From VRUE01 sp963780815 (GTDB lineage Bacteria > Actinomycetota > Thermoleophilia > Solirubrobacterales > 70-9): a stretch of 64,000 nt of DNA. A program made the translations under genes and the position numbers. Location of the stretch: contig CAWADG010000006.1 of the NCBI GenBank assembly GCA_963780815.1, positions 124,001 to 188,000 of the forward strand, in the 5' to 3' direction. The notes below the pieces were generated by a model that did not search any database, had not been told where the DNA came from, and was given only the letters and a program-made list of their open reading frames with translations. Below, one piece after another: positions 37,086 through 44,608 of this stretch (positions are counted from its first letter, which is position 1; each line of letters starts with the position of its first letter).

Positions 37086-37511
37086 ATGGAGCAGCCCGCC
37101 GACAACGGGATCGAGGCGCGGGTCGAGGTCGACCTGCGCGGGCTCTCGATCTACACCCACCACGGCGTCACCGACGCCGAGCAGGAGATCGGGCAGCGGC
37201 TCGAGTTCGACGTCTCCTTCGACGTACCCGACTGCGACGCGGTGCTGACCGACCGGCTCGAGGACACGATCGACTACAGCGAGGTCTGCGACATCGTCGC
37301 CCTCGCCGCGACCGAGCGCAGCTACCGCACCCTCGAGCGGCTCGCCCAGGTCGCCGGCGAACGGCTGATGGAGCGCTACCGCTGCGAATCGGTCCGGGTC
37401 CGGGTCGCCAAGCCCGAGCCGCCGCTGCCGCTCGCGGTCCAGGAGGTCGCGGTCGAGGTCACCCAGGATCGCAGCGAGGACGAGAGCGAGGAAAACGGCG
37501 AGGAGGCCTAG
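37086..37511 (+). CDS. folB: Dihydroneopterin aldolase
   Basis: 141 residues. It cleaves 7,8-dihydroneopterin to 6-hydroxymethyl-dihydropterin and glycolaldehyde. Key parts: VEVDLRGLSIYTHHGVTDAE (substrate Glu follows), GQRLEFDVSFDV, DTIDYSEVCDIV, YRTLERLAQVAGERLM and the C-terminal VRVAKPEPPLPLAVQEVAVE with the catalytic Lys. An acidic tail of about 15 residues is extra. ATG 37086 is chosen. Its stop TAG shares the G with the GTG start of folK. Confidence 0.93.
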   Translation: MEQPADNGIEARVEVDLRGLSIYTHHGVTDAEQEIGQRLEFDVSFDVPDCDAVLTDRLEDTIDYSEVCDIVALAATERSYRTLERLAQVAGERLMERYRCESVRVRVAKPEPPLPLAVQEVAVEVTQDRSEDESEENGEEA

Positions 37512-38008
37512 TGCCTGCTCGGGTCGGATATCTCGGCCTCGGGTCGAACGTCGGCCATCGCGCCGCCCACCTCCGCGCCGCGATCGAGCTCCTCGGCGGG
37601 AGCGGGGTCGAGGTCGAGGCGGTCTCCTCGACGTATGAGACGGAGCCGGTCGGCGAGGTGCTCGACCAGCCCGACTTCCTCAACGCCGCGGCCCGGATCC
37701 GGACCGAGCTCGAGCCCGAGGCGCTGCTCGACCTCTGCAAGCGGGTCGAGGCCGAGCGCGGCCGTGTCCTCGGCGGCCGCAGCCACGGCCCCCGACCGCT
37801 CGACGTCGACCTCCTTCTGCTCGGCGACATCGAGCTCGAGACCGACCGCCTGACCCTGCCGCACCGCGAGGTGAGCAGCCGCCGCTTCGTCCTCGTCCCG
37901 CTGCTCGAGCTCGACCCCGACCTCGCCCTCCCCGACGGGACCCGCCTCGCCGACGCCCTCGCCGGGCTCGGCCCCGGGCAGCGGGTGATCCGCGCCGGCT
38001 CGCTCTAG
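37511..38008 (+). CDS. folK: 6-hydroxymethyl-dihydropterin pyrophosphokinase
   Basis: 165 residues. It transfers diphosphate from ATP to 6-hydroxymethyl-dihydropterin, the step between FolB and FolP. Motifs: YLGLGSNVGHRAAHLRAAIE, SSTYETEPVG, QPDFLNAAARI, and the signature GPRPLDVDLLLLGD, followed by LTLPHREVSSRRFVLVPL. GTG 37511 overlaps the folB stop by one base, a strong sign of coupled translation. Confidence 0.95.
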   Translation: MPARVGYLGLGSNVGHRAAHLRAAIELLGGSGVEVEAVSSTYETEPVGEVLDQPDFLNAAARIRTELEPEALLDLCKRVEAERGRVLGGRSHGPRPLDVDLLLLGDIELETDRLTLPHREVSSRRFVLVPLLELDPDLALPDGTRLADALAGLGPGQRVIRAGSL

Positions 38009-38038
38009 CCGCGGCTATCGCCCGCCGATAGATGCGGC

Positions 38039-38386
38039 ATGAGCGCGTTCGAGCTCTTGAGCGGCCTCGCCGTCTCGGTGATCTGGATGGGTGGCTGGGC
38101 GCAGCTGATCGGGATGCCGATCGCCTGGCGGCGCCTGCGGGGGACGGCAGCCTGGGTCGAGCGACCCGCCGAGGTGCGCCGCATCGACCTGTTCGCCGCC
38201 TACCTCGCTAGGCCGACGCTCGCCACGGTGGTCTGGGGCTGGCTCGTGATCCTCGTCGCCGCGATCGGGGGCCTCGGGCTCTCTGACGTCGCGATCCTGG
38301 TCCTGATGTTCGGCGCGCCGCTGATCTTCGTTCCCTGGGCGGTGCTCCAGCTCGACCGAGGCCGGCAGGCGGGTGAGCCCGGCTAG
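38039..38386 (+). CDS. Small membrane protein, unknown function
   Basis: 115 residues with three likely helices: FELLSGLAVSVIWMGGWAQLIG, then TLATVVWGWLVILVAAIGGL and DVAILVLMFGAPLIFVPWAV. Short charged loops (RRLRGTAAWVERPAEVRR) separate the first and second. It follows folK by 30 bases and may be co-transcribed. It ends on a CTAG shared with the convergent GST-like gene. No family recognised. Confidence 0.65.
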   Translation: MSAFELLSGLAVSVIWMGGWAQLIGMPIAWRRLRGTAAWVERPAEVRRIDLFAAYLARPTLATVVWGWLVILVAAIGGLGLSDVAILVLMFGAPLIFVPWAVLQLDRGRQAGEPG

Positions 38387-39153
38387 GCCCGGGCCGAGGT
38401 GGCGGAGGCAGCCGCCTCCTTCAGCGGCTCGAGCCAGGCTGCGGGGAAGATCGGCGGCATGTCGCCGGCGAAGTCGGGGACCGCGCGGCGGGCGTGGCGG
38501 CCGGCCGGCCGCGGGTCGATCAGCGGCCGCAGGTCGCTGCTCGTCAGCGCCAGCCGGACGCTCGCCCCGATCTGGTAATCGGCGGCGTTCAGCTGCTCGC
38601 CGTCGATGACCCCGGCCGCGATTTCGTCGTCGATCTTCTGCAACTGGGCCGGCAGGGCGGCGAGGGCGGCGCGCGCGTTCTCGTCGGTCGCGTCATTGAG
38701 GCGCGCCGCGAGCGCGACCAGCGGCCCGCCGGTCTTCGCCGCGAGGCCGTGGGGAAGGCCGAGCCGCGCTTCCTCCAGATAGCTGAGCCGCGAGCTCGGG
38801 GACCGGCGCGCGGCCCAGATCAGGATCGTGCGGACCGTCGACTGCAGCTCCTCGTCTCCGAAGCGCTCGAGCTCGAGCACGGCATCGCGCTGCTTCAGAT
38901 CGGCCGGGAACAGCGGCGGCTCGGGCTGAAGGCGGTCGAGCTCCTGGGCGATCGTCCGTGAGCGCTGCAGCCGGCGGCCATCGATGACCATCGCCGGAAC
39001 CGTCCCCTCCGGGAAGCGAAGGGCGCGGAGCGCGTAGCGCGAGACGCCCGGCAGCAGATCGACGCGGGTGTATGGGATCCCCTTGTGGGCGAGCATCCGC
39101 TGCGCCGCCATGCCGGGGTGTGACGCCGGCACCGTGTAGAGCCGCACCTTCAC
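38383..39153 (-). CDS. Glutathione S-transferase-like protein
   Basis: 256 residues. The N-terminal ~75 residues are a thioredoxin-like GST domain: VRLYTVPASHPGMAAQRMLAHKG, YTRVDLLPG, GTVPAMVIDGRRLQRSRTIAQELD (cis-Pro of TVPA and the SRTI glutathione-loop equivalent). The rest is an all-helical GST C-terminal domain, longer than usual and rich in Ala/Arg. The start is GTG 39153. Actinobacteria of this group often lack glutathione, so the thiol partner and reaction are unclear. Confidence 0.75.
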   Translation of the reverse strand: MKVRLYTVPASHPGMAAQRMLAHKGIPYTRVDLLPGVSRYALRALRFPEGTVPAMVIDGRRLQRSRTIAQELDRLQPEPPLFPADLKQRDAVLELERFGDEELQSTVRTILIWAARRSPSSRLSYLEEARLGLPHGLAAKTGGPLVALAARLNDATDENARAALAALPAQLQKIDDEIAAGVIDGEQLNAADYQIGASVRLALTSSDLRPLIDPRPAGRHARRAVPDFAGDMPPIFPAAWLEPLKEAAASATSARA

Positions 39154-39196
39154 CGTCGCCGATCGTATTCGTTGGTGGATACTTGCGGCGGATTCG

Positions 39197-39958
39197 ATGC
39201 TGCTCGCGGCCGATATCGGCAACACCCAGACCCACCTCGGCGCCTTCGACGGCGAGCGCCTGGTCGAGCACTGGCGCTTTCAGACCCGCGCCGGGGCGAC
39301 CGGCGACGAGCTCGCCGAGCGGATCGGGGGGATGCTCTCGCTCAGCGGGATCGGCCTCGACGACATCGACGCGGTATGCGTCTCCTCGGTCGTGCCGCCG
39401 CTCGGCACCGAGTACGAGCAGCTGACCGAGCGCTACCTCAGCGCCAACTTCCTCGCGATCCGGCCCGGGGTCAAGACCGGGATGCCGATCCGGATCGACA
39501 ACCCGATCGAAGTCGGCGCCGACCGCCTGGTCAACGCCGTCGCCGCCTACGATCGATTCGGCGGCGCCTGCGTCGTCGTCGACTTCGGCACCGGGATCAA
39601 CTTCGACGCGGTCTCCGCCGAGGGCGAATACCTCGGCGGGGCGATCGCCCCCGGGCTCGAGATCTCCCTGACCGCGCTGGTCGAACGGGCGGCCCGGATC
39701 CCGCGGATCGAACTCTCCGAGCCGGAGGCGGCGATCGGCCGCTCGAGCGCGGCCGCGATCCAGTCCGGCGTCGTCTTCGGCTTCGCCGGGATGATCGACG
39801 GCGTCGTCCGGCGGATGGAGGAGGAGCTCGGCGAGGTGAGCCTGCTCGCGACCGGCGGCCTTGCCGCGAGGATCGTCCCCTTCACGGAGACGATCGATGA
39901 GGTCGACGAGATGCTTACCCTGACCGGACTGCGCCTCATCCATGACCGCAACCGATGA
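39197..39958 (+). CDS. coaX: Type III pantothenate kinase
   Basis: 253 residues. First step of coenzyme A synthesis. ASKHA-fold motifs: LLAADIGNTQTHLGAFDG (phosphate 1), SSVVPPL, GADRLVNAVAAYDRFGGACVVVDFGTGINFDAV (phosphate 2 and catalytic Asp), GGAIAPGLEISLTAL and LLATGGLAARI. In the second phosphate motif the usual GTATT appears as GTGIN, a modest change. ATG 39197. Its last 17 bases overlap dus. Confidence 0.93.
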   Translation: MLLAADIGNTQTHLGAFDGERLVEHWRFQTRAGATGDELAERIGGMLSLSGIGLDDIDAVCVSSVVPPLGTEYEQLTERYLSANFLAIRPGVKTGMPIRIDNPIEVGADRLVNAVAAYDRFGGACVVVDFGTGINFDAVSAEGEYLGGAIAPGLEISLTALVERAARIPRIELSEPEAAIGRSSAAAIQSGVVFGFAGMIDGVVRRMEEELGEVSLLATGGLAARIVPFTETIDEVDEMLTLTGLRLIHDRNR

Positions 39959-40967
39959 ACACGCCGCCGCGGCTCAGCCGCCGCTGACCGACCCGTTCGA
40001 GATCGGCGGGGTCCGGATCGCGAACCGGGTCCTGCTCGCGCCGCTGGCCGGGATCGGGAACTGGTTCGTCCGCCTCCAGGCCAAGCGCTACGGCGCCGGC
40101 CTCGCCGTCTCGGAGATGGTCTCGAGCTTCGGCCTGCACCACCGCAACGAGCGCACGCTGCGCGAGCTGATGCGGATCCACCCCGACGAGCACCCGGTCT
40201 CGATCCAGCTCTTCGGGCACGATCCCGAGGCGATGCGCTCGGGGGCGGCGATCGCGGCCGAGGCCGGGGCCGACCTGATCGACATCAACATGGGATGCCC
40301 GGTGCGGAAGGTCCGCAAGACGGGCGCCGGGGTCGAGCTCCTCACCGACCCCGAGCTCGCCCTCGCGCTCCTCGCAGCCGCCAGGGAGGGGAGCGGGAGA
40401 CCGGTGACGGTAAAGCTGCGCTCCGGCCTGCGGGCGGAGGACCGCTCCGGGTTCGACCTCGCGCTGCGCCTCGGCGAGGAGGGCGGCGCGGCCGCGATCG
40501 CCTTCCACCCGCGGGCGGCGTCGGCCGGCCACAAGGGTGCCCCCGACTACGCGCTGACGCGCGAGCTCGCCGACCGGCTCGAGGTGCCGGTAATCGTCTC
40601 CGGCGGGCTGAAGAGCGCCGACGCGGCCCGGCACGCCTATCGCGAGTCGGGCGCCGACGCGGTGATGATCGCCCGCGGCTCGCTCGGCAACCCCTGGGTG
40701 TTCGAAGAGCTGACCGGCCGCCGCGCCTCCCCGCCCCGCCGCGAGGAAATCGCCGCCGAGCTGCTCTGGACTATCGACCGCGCCGAGGAGCATCTCGGCG
40801 GCGAGCGCGCCGCCCGCTACCTGCGCAAGTTCTACCCCTGGTACGTCGACTCGCTCGGGCTCGAGAAGGAGGCCGCGCAGGAGCTGCAGCGCAGCGCCGA
40901 CCTCGACCGCGCGCGGGCGCTGGTCGCCCAGAGAGGCCATCTGAGCCCCATACCCGCAAGTTCCTAA
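39942..40967 (+). CDS. dus: tRNA-dihydrouridine synthase
   Basis: 341 residues. A flavin enzyme reducing specific uridines in tRNA. Motifs: RVLLAPLAGIGNWFVRLQAKRYG (FMN-binding start; usual APMAG is APLAG), VSEMVSS, DINMGCPVRKVRKTGAG with the catalytic Cys, VTVKLRSGL, FHPRAASAGHKGAPDY and VIVSGGLKSADAA. ATG 39942 lies within the end of coaX, so the two are co-translated. DusB-like by position and sequence style, though the modified position is not certain. Confidence 0.93.
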   Translation: MTATDEHAAAAQPPLTDPFEIGGVRIANRVLLAPLAGIGNWFVRLQAKRYGAGLAVSEMVSSFGLHHRNERTLRELMRIHPDEHPVSIQLFGHDPEAMRSGAAIAAEAGADLIDINMGCPVRKVRKTGAGVELLTDPELALALLAAAREGSGRPVTVKLRSGLRAEDRSGFDLALRLGEEGGAAAIAFHPRAASAGHKGAPDYALTRELADRLEVPVIVSGGLKSADAARHAYRESGADAVMIARGSLGNPWVFEELTGRRASPPRREEIAAELLWTIDRAEEHLGGERAARYLRKFYPWYVDSLGLEKEAAQELQRSADLDRARALVAQRGHLSPIPASS

Positions 40968-40986
40968 ATCTTTTGCCGGGACCGCT

Positions 40987-41014
40987 TTGAGTTCTATGTC
41001 CACCGGGATACGCT
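40987..41014 (+). promoter_or_regulatory. Promoter of glycine-rich gene 1 (near leaderless)
   Basis: TTGAGT at 40987-40992, 16-base spacer, TACGCT at 41009-41014. Only six bases separate the -10 from the ATG at 41021, so the message probably starts at or next to the start codon. Confidence 0.5.
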
Positions 41015-41020
41015 CGAGCA

Positions 41021-42589
41021 ATGAAAAGGGCGGTCCTTGCAGTGATGCTGTGTTGCGCCGCCCTGCTGCTGCCGGCCAACGCTCTGGCGACGACAACCGT
41101 TCACTTCGCCGCCACCGGCGCCGAGCAGACCTTCGAAGTGCCGGCGGGTGTCTACCAGGTCGGATTCGTGGCCATCGGAGGCAGCGGAGGTGAAGCGAGC
41201 GGGGTCGCCGGCGGGGAAGCGGCGGAAGTGGAAGGAACCTTGGAAGTCGACCAGTTCCAAACGCTGTACATCGAGGTCGGCGGCAACGGCAAGACGGCGG
41301 CCGAAGGCGGCGCCGGGGGCTTCAACGGCGGTGGCAACGGCGGTGGCGGCGGTGGCGGCGCCTCCGACATCCGCACCGTCTCGAGGGCGACGCCGCTCGC
41401 GACCGAAGACACCAGGCTGGTCGTCGCCGCCGGCGGCGGCGGCGGCGGGGACACCGGCCCGACCGGCACTGGCGGCAACGGCGGAGCAGCGGGTGAAAAT
41501 GGCGGCAACGGGGAAATCTATGAAGGCGGAAAGAAAGGAACCGAAACCGAAGGTGGGATCGGCGGCGGAGGCTGCTTTGTCGACGGCACCGACGGCGAAC
41601 TCGGCGTCGGCGGGGCCGGGGGGTACAGCGCCGAAGTAACCGGTCCCGGCGGCGGCGGCGGCGGCGGCCTCTACGGCGGCGGCGGCGGTGGTGGTGCCTG
41701 CACGTCGGGCAGCGGCGGCGGAGGCGGCGGCTCGACGCTGCTCCCGGCGTTCTCCTCGATGACCCTCACCTCGGCCGGCCCCAAAATCGACATCTCCTAC
41801 AACCTGCCGCCAACGATCACGATCACCACCCCGGCGGAAGAAGGCGCCTACACCCAGGGGCAGGCCATCAATGCCAATTACAGCTGCCAGCCGGGCGAAG
41901 GGACCAGCGTGAAAACCTGCGCCGGCCCGGTCGCGAACGGGGCCCCGTTGGAAACGGCCACGGTCGGCGAACACGAATTTCTGGTCAAAGCCGAAGACAA
42001 CGACAAAGGGAAAGCGGGCAAGAGCGTCAACTACACGGTCTTCGCACCGCCCACTGTCGAAATCACCTCCCCGGCCGAAGGCGCCACCTACACCCAGGGG
42101 CAGGCGGTCTCGGCCGCCTACGCTTGCCATCCGGCCCCCTCGCTGGCGGTGGAATCGTGCAGTGGGCCGGTGTCGAGCGGGGCGGCGGTGAACACCGCCA
42201 ATCCCGGCCCACAGACGTTCACCGTCGAAGCCGAAGACAGCATCGGTGGAACGACGACAAGGAGCGTCCACTACACGGTGGCAGCGGCCTCCGGGGGCCC
42301 GCCGCCCCCGGCCCCGCCAGCGGTTCCGGACACCATGCTCGGCTCGCACCCGAAGAAGACCGTCAAGACCAAGAAGAAGAAGGCGACCGTCAAGTTCAGC
42401 TTCAGTTCCGACGTCGCCGGGGCGACATTCCAGTGCAAGCTCGACAAGGGCGCGTTCGCTCCCTGCACCTCGCCCAAGACCTACAAGGTGAAGCCGGGGA
42501 AGCACACGTTCTCGGTCGAGGCCGTCGGTTCGGCTGGCACCGACGCCACGCCGTCAACCTTCAGCTTCAAGGTCAAGAAAAACACCTAG
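41021..42589 (+). CDS. Secreted glycine-rich protein 1
   Basis: 522 residues. Signal peptide (MKRAVLAVMLCCAALLLPA, cleavage after ALA). Residues ~24-250 are a Gly-rich domain with GGSGGEASGVAGGEAAEVEG, FNGGGNGGGGGGGASDIRT and long Gly runs, resembling the glycine-rich domain found in ALK/LTK-type receptors. Two repeats follow (ITTPAEEGAYTQGQAINANY and ITSPAEGATYTQGQAVSAAY, each with a Cys pair). The last ~90 residues are a basic KTVKTKKKKATVKFSF / FQCKLDKGAFAPC module. Almost certainly extracellular; role unknown. The next gene is a paralogue. Confidence 0.85.
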   Translation: MKRAVLAVMLCCAALLLPANALATTTVHFAATGAEQTFEVPAGVYQVGFVAIGGSGGEASGVAGGEAAEVEGTLEVDQFQTLYIEVGGNGKTAAEGGAGGFNGGGNGGGGGGGASDIRTVSRATPLATEDTRLVVAAGGGGGGDTGPTGTGGNGGAAGENGGNGEIYEGGKKGTETEGGIGGGGCFVDGTDGELGVGGAGGYSAEVTGPGGGGGGGLYGGGGGGGACTSGSGGGGGGSTLLPAFSSMTLTSAGPKIDISYNLPPTITITTPAEEGAYTQGQAINANYSCQPGEGTSVKTCAGPVANGAPLETATVGEHEFLVKAEDNDKGKAGKSVNYTVFAPPTVEITSPAEGATYTQGQAVSAAYACHPAPSLAVESCSGPVSSGAAVNTANPGPQTFTVEAEDSIGGTTTRSVHYTVAAASGGPPPPAPPAVPDTMLGSHPKKTVKTKKKKATVKFSFSSDVAGATFQCKLDKGAFAPCTSPKTYKVKPGKHTFSVEAVGSAGTDATPSTFSFKVKKNT

Positions 42590-43867
42590 GTAGATTCGCC
42601 GAGACCCTTTGAGTTTCGGCGAGCGCGGGGGTACGCTCGGCGCCTGATGAGGAGGCTCCTCACCGCTCTGACCCTCTGTGCCGTCGCGGTCCTGATGCTG
42701 GTCGTATCACCGGCCCAGGCCCTTGTCGGCGAAAAATTCGTCTACACGGGTGCCGAGCAGACGTTCACCGTTCCCGAAGGCGTCCACGTGCTCAGAATGG
42801 CGGCGGCCGGCGGTTCCGGCGGCGCCGCAGGTACCGCAACGGGCGGCGACGGAGCGGTGGTGGCCGGCGGAGCGCTGGTCGACCCGGGGCAGACGCTCTA
42901 CGTCGAGGTCGGCGGAAACGGGCAATCGCAGGCCGAAGGCGGGGTCGGCGGCTTCAACGGGGGCGGGTCGGCCGCCGATGGAGGCGGCGGGGGCGGAGCC
43001 TCGGACGTTCGCACCACTCCCAGCGCCAAAGGCCTCAGTCCCGACACGCGGCTGATCGTCGGCGGTGGCGGCGGCGGCGCCGGCGGGACGGGATCCGAAG
43101 GATTTGGCGGCAACGGGGGAGGGGCAGGGGAAGCCGGTGAAACGTCTGAAGGCGGCAACGGCGGTGGAGGCCCAGGAACGCTGGTGGGCGGGGCCGGAGG
43201 CAGCCCGGGCTGTGGCGGCCTGGGCGAACCGGGCCAGTTAGGGCTTGGCGGGGCCGGCGGCCCTGGGGTGCAGGGCACAAACGGCGGCGGCGGAGGCGGC
43301 GGCGGCTTCTACGGGGGCGGCGGAGGCGGCGGCGGCTGCGGCGCAGGCGGCGGCGGAGGCGGTGGCGGCTCGTCGCTCGGCCTCCTGGGCCTCGGCCCAC
43401 AAGAACACCAGGTGGTGATCGCCTTCTCGAAACCGCCGACGATCGACATCGCGTCGCCCGCCACGGGTGCCACGGTCACCCAGGGGCAGGCGCTGACCGC
43501 CTCCTACAGCTGCTCCTCGGAGGAAGGCATCACGATCGAAAAATGCGAGGGCAGCGTGGCGAACGGAGCGGCGCTCGACACCACGACGCTGGGGCCCCAC
43601 ACGCTCACCGTCGACGCCGAAGACGCGAGGAAAGGCACCGCGAGCGAGAGCCTCACCTACACCGTCGTGGCGCCGGCGCCGAAATCGACGTCCCTGCTCC
43701 CCGAGACGATCCTCAGCGCGCATCCGAAGAAAACCGTCAAGACCAAGAAGAAGAAGGCGAAGGTCAAATTCGGCTTCAGCTCCGATGTTCCGGGCGCGAC
43801 ATTCCAGTGCAAGCTCGACAAGGGCGCGTTCGCTCCCTGCACCTCGCCCAAGACCTACAAGGTGAAG
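42422..43867 (+). repeat. 72-base identical blocks in the paired glycine-rich genes
   Basis: Bases 42422-42493 are identical to 43796-43867 (coding ATFQCKLDKGAFAPCTSPKT and on), and a 28-base run coding for KTKKKK is also shared just upstream. The remainder of the two genes is only loosely similar, so the 3' ends look homogenised by gene conversion. Confidence 0.75.
42609..42637 (+). promoter_or_regulatory. Promoter of glycine-rich gene 2 (near leaderless)
   Basis: TTGAGT at 42609-42614, 17-base spacer, TACGCT at 42632-42637, nine bases before ATG 42647. The hexamers are the same as before glycine-rich gene 1, so the pair probably shares its regulation. Confidence 0.5.
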
Positions 43868-43963
43868 AAGGGGAAGCACACCTTCTCGGTCGAGGCAGTC
43901 GATCCGGCCGGCACCGACGCCACGCCTGCGACCTTTAGCTTCAAGGTCAAGAAAAAGACGTAG
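42647..43963 (+). CDS. Secreted glycine-rich protein 2
   Basis: 438 residues, paralogue of the preceding gene. Signal peptide (LLTALTLCAVAVLMLVVSPA), Gly-rich domain (~25-245, with GVGGFNGGGSAADGGGGGGA), one PATGATVTQGQALTASYSC repeat instead of two, a KGTASESLTYTV segment and the same basic C-terminal module (KFGFSSDVPGATFQCKLDKG). Loss or gain of one repeat accounts for most of the length difference. It has its own promoter. Role unknown; both are likely exported surface proteins. Confidence 0.85.
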   Translation: MRRLLTALTLCAVAVLMLVVSPAQALVGEKFVYTGAEQTFTVPEGVHVLRMAAAGGSGGAAGTATGGDGAVVAGGALVDPGQTLYVEVGGNGQSQAEGGVGGFNGGGSAADGGGGGGASDVRTTPSAKGLSPDTRLIVGGGGGGAGGTGSEGFGGNGGGAGEAGETSEGGNGGGGPGTLVGGAGGSPGCGGLGEPGQLGLGGAGGPGVQGTNGGGGGGGGFYGGGGGGGGCGAGGGGGGGGSSLGLLGLGPQEHQVVIAFSKPPTIDIASPATGATVTQGQALTASYSCSSEEGITIEKCEGSVANGAALDTTTLGPHTLTVDAEDARKGTASESLTYTVVAPAPKSTSLLPETILSAHPKKTVKTKKKKAKVKFGFSSDVPGATFQCKLDKGAFAPCTSPKTYKVKKGKHTFSVEAVDPAGTDATPATFSFKVKKKT

Positions 43964-43995
43964 GAAAGGCGCCCGAGGCGGCGAAGTCGCCTCGC

Positions 43996-44001
43996 TATAA
44001 T
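43996..44001 (+). promoter_or_regulatory. greA -10 hexamer (TATAAT)
   Basis: A consensus TATAAT, rare in this GC-rich sequence. Directly upstream is a perfect inverted repeat, CGAGGCG/CGCCTCG (43974-43994), in the spacer/-35 area; no good -35 is visible, so the repeat may bind a regulator or be the end of the upstream transcript. Confidence 0.5.
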
Positions 44002-44036
44002 CTCGCGGCTCTTGGCCCAGGTGTGGCGGCACCTTT

Positions 44037-44057
44037 CGCCCGCACCCGGGCGTTTTT
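44037..44057 (+). terminator. Intrinsic terminator in the greA leader
   Basis: CGCCCG (44037-44042) pairs with CGGGCG (44047-44052) around a 4-base loop, followed by TTTTT (44053-44057). It lies downstream of TATAAT and 52 bases before the greA start. A preceding AGGTG/CACCT hairpin overlaps bases that could pair alternatively with the terminator's left arm. Confidence 0.6.
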
Positions 44058-44108
44058 GGGTCTGGGACCCGGAATACCACCAGTTATCAGCAAAGCGAGG
44101 GCAGAGAA

Positions 44109-44588
44109 GTGACTCGGCAGGCCGTAATCACCCCCGAAGGGCTCGAGAAGCTCAAAGAAGAAATCGAGAACCTCTCGACCGAGAAACGGCGTGAGGTCGC
44201 GGCAAGGATCAAGGAGGCGCGCGAGTTCGGCGACATCTCCGAGAACGCCGAGTACGACGACGCCAAGAACGAGCAGGCGCTGCTCGAGGCGCGGATCGCC
44301 CAGCTCGAAGAGCGGCTGCGCCGCGCCACCGTCATCGACGAGAAGGAAGTCGGCACCGACGAGGTCACCGTCGGCTCCGTCGTCCACGTCAAAGACCAGA
44401 AAAGCGGCGACTCGCAGAAGTTCCAGATCGTCGGCTCGACCGAGGCCGACCCGCTCGAGCAGAAGCTCTCGAACGAGTCGCCGATCGGCAAAGCCCTGAT
44501 CGGCCGCAAGCGGAACGACGTCGTCAGCGTCGAGGTCCCGCGCGGCCCGAAGAAAAAACTGAAAATCACGAAAATCGAGACGAGCTAA
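44109..44588 (+). CDS. greA: Transcription elongation factor GreA
   Basis: 159 residues. It rescues backtracked RNA polymerase by stimulating transcript cleavage. The N-terminal coiled coil contains the acidic tip GDISENAEYDDAKNEQ; the C-terminal FKBP-like domain has VGSVVHVKDQ, IVGSTEADPLEQKLSNESPIGKALIG and VSVEVPRG. Start GTG 44109 behind GAGGGCAGAGAA. lysS follows after 20 bases, the common greA-lysS pair. A terminator in the leader suggests attenuation. Confidence 0.96.
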   Translation: MTRQAVITPEGLEKLKEEIENLSTEKRREVAARIKEAREFGDISENAEYDDAKNEQALLEARIAQLEERLRRATVIDEKEVGTDEVTVGSVVHVKDQKSGDSQKFQIVGSTEADPLEQKLSNESPIGKALIGRKRNDVVSVEVPRGPKKKLKITKIETS

Positions 44589-44608
44589 GCGGCGGATAGG
44601 CTCGGCCC

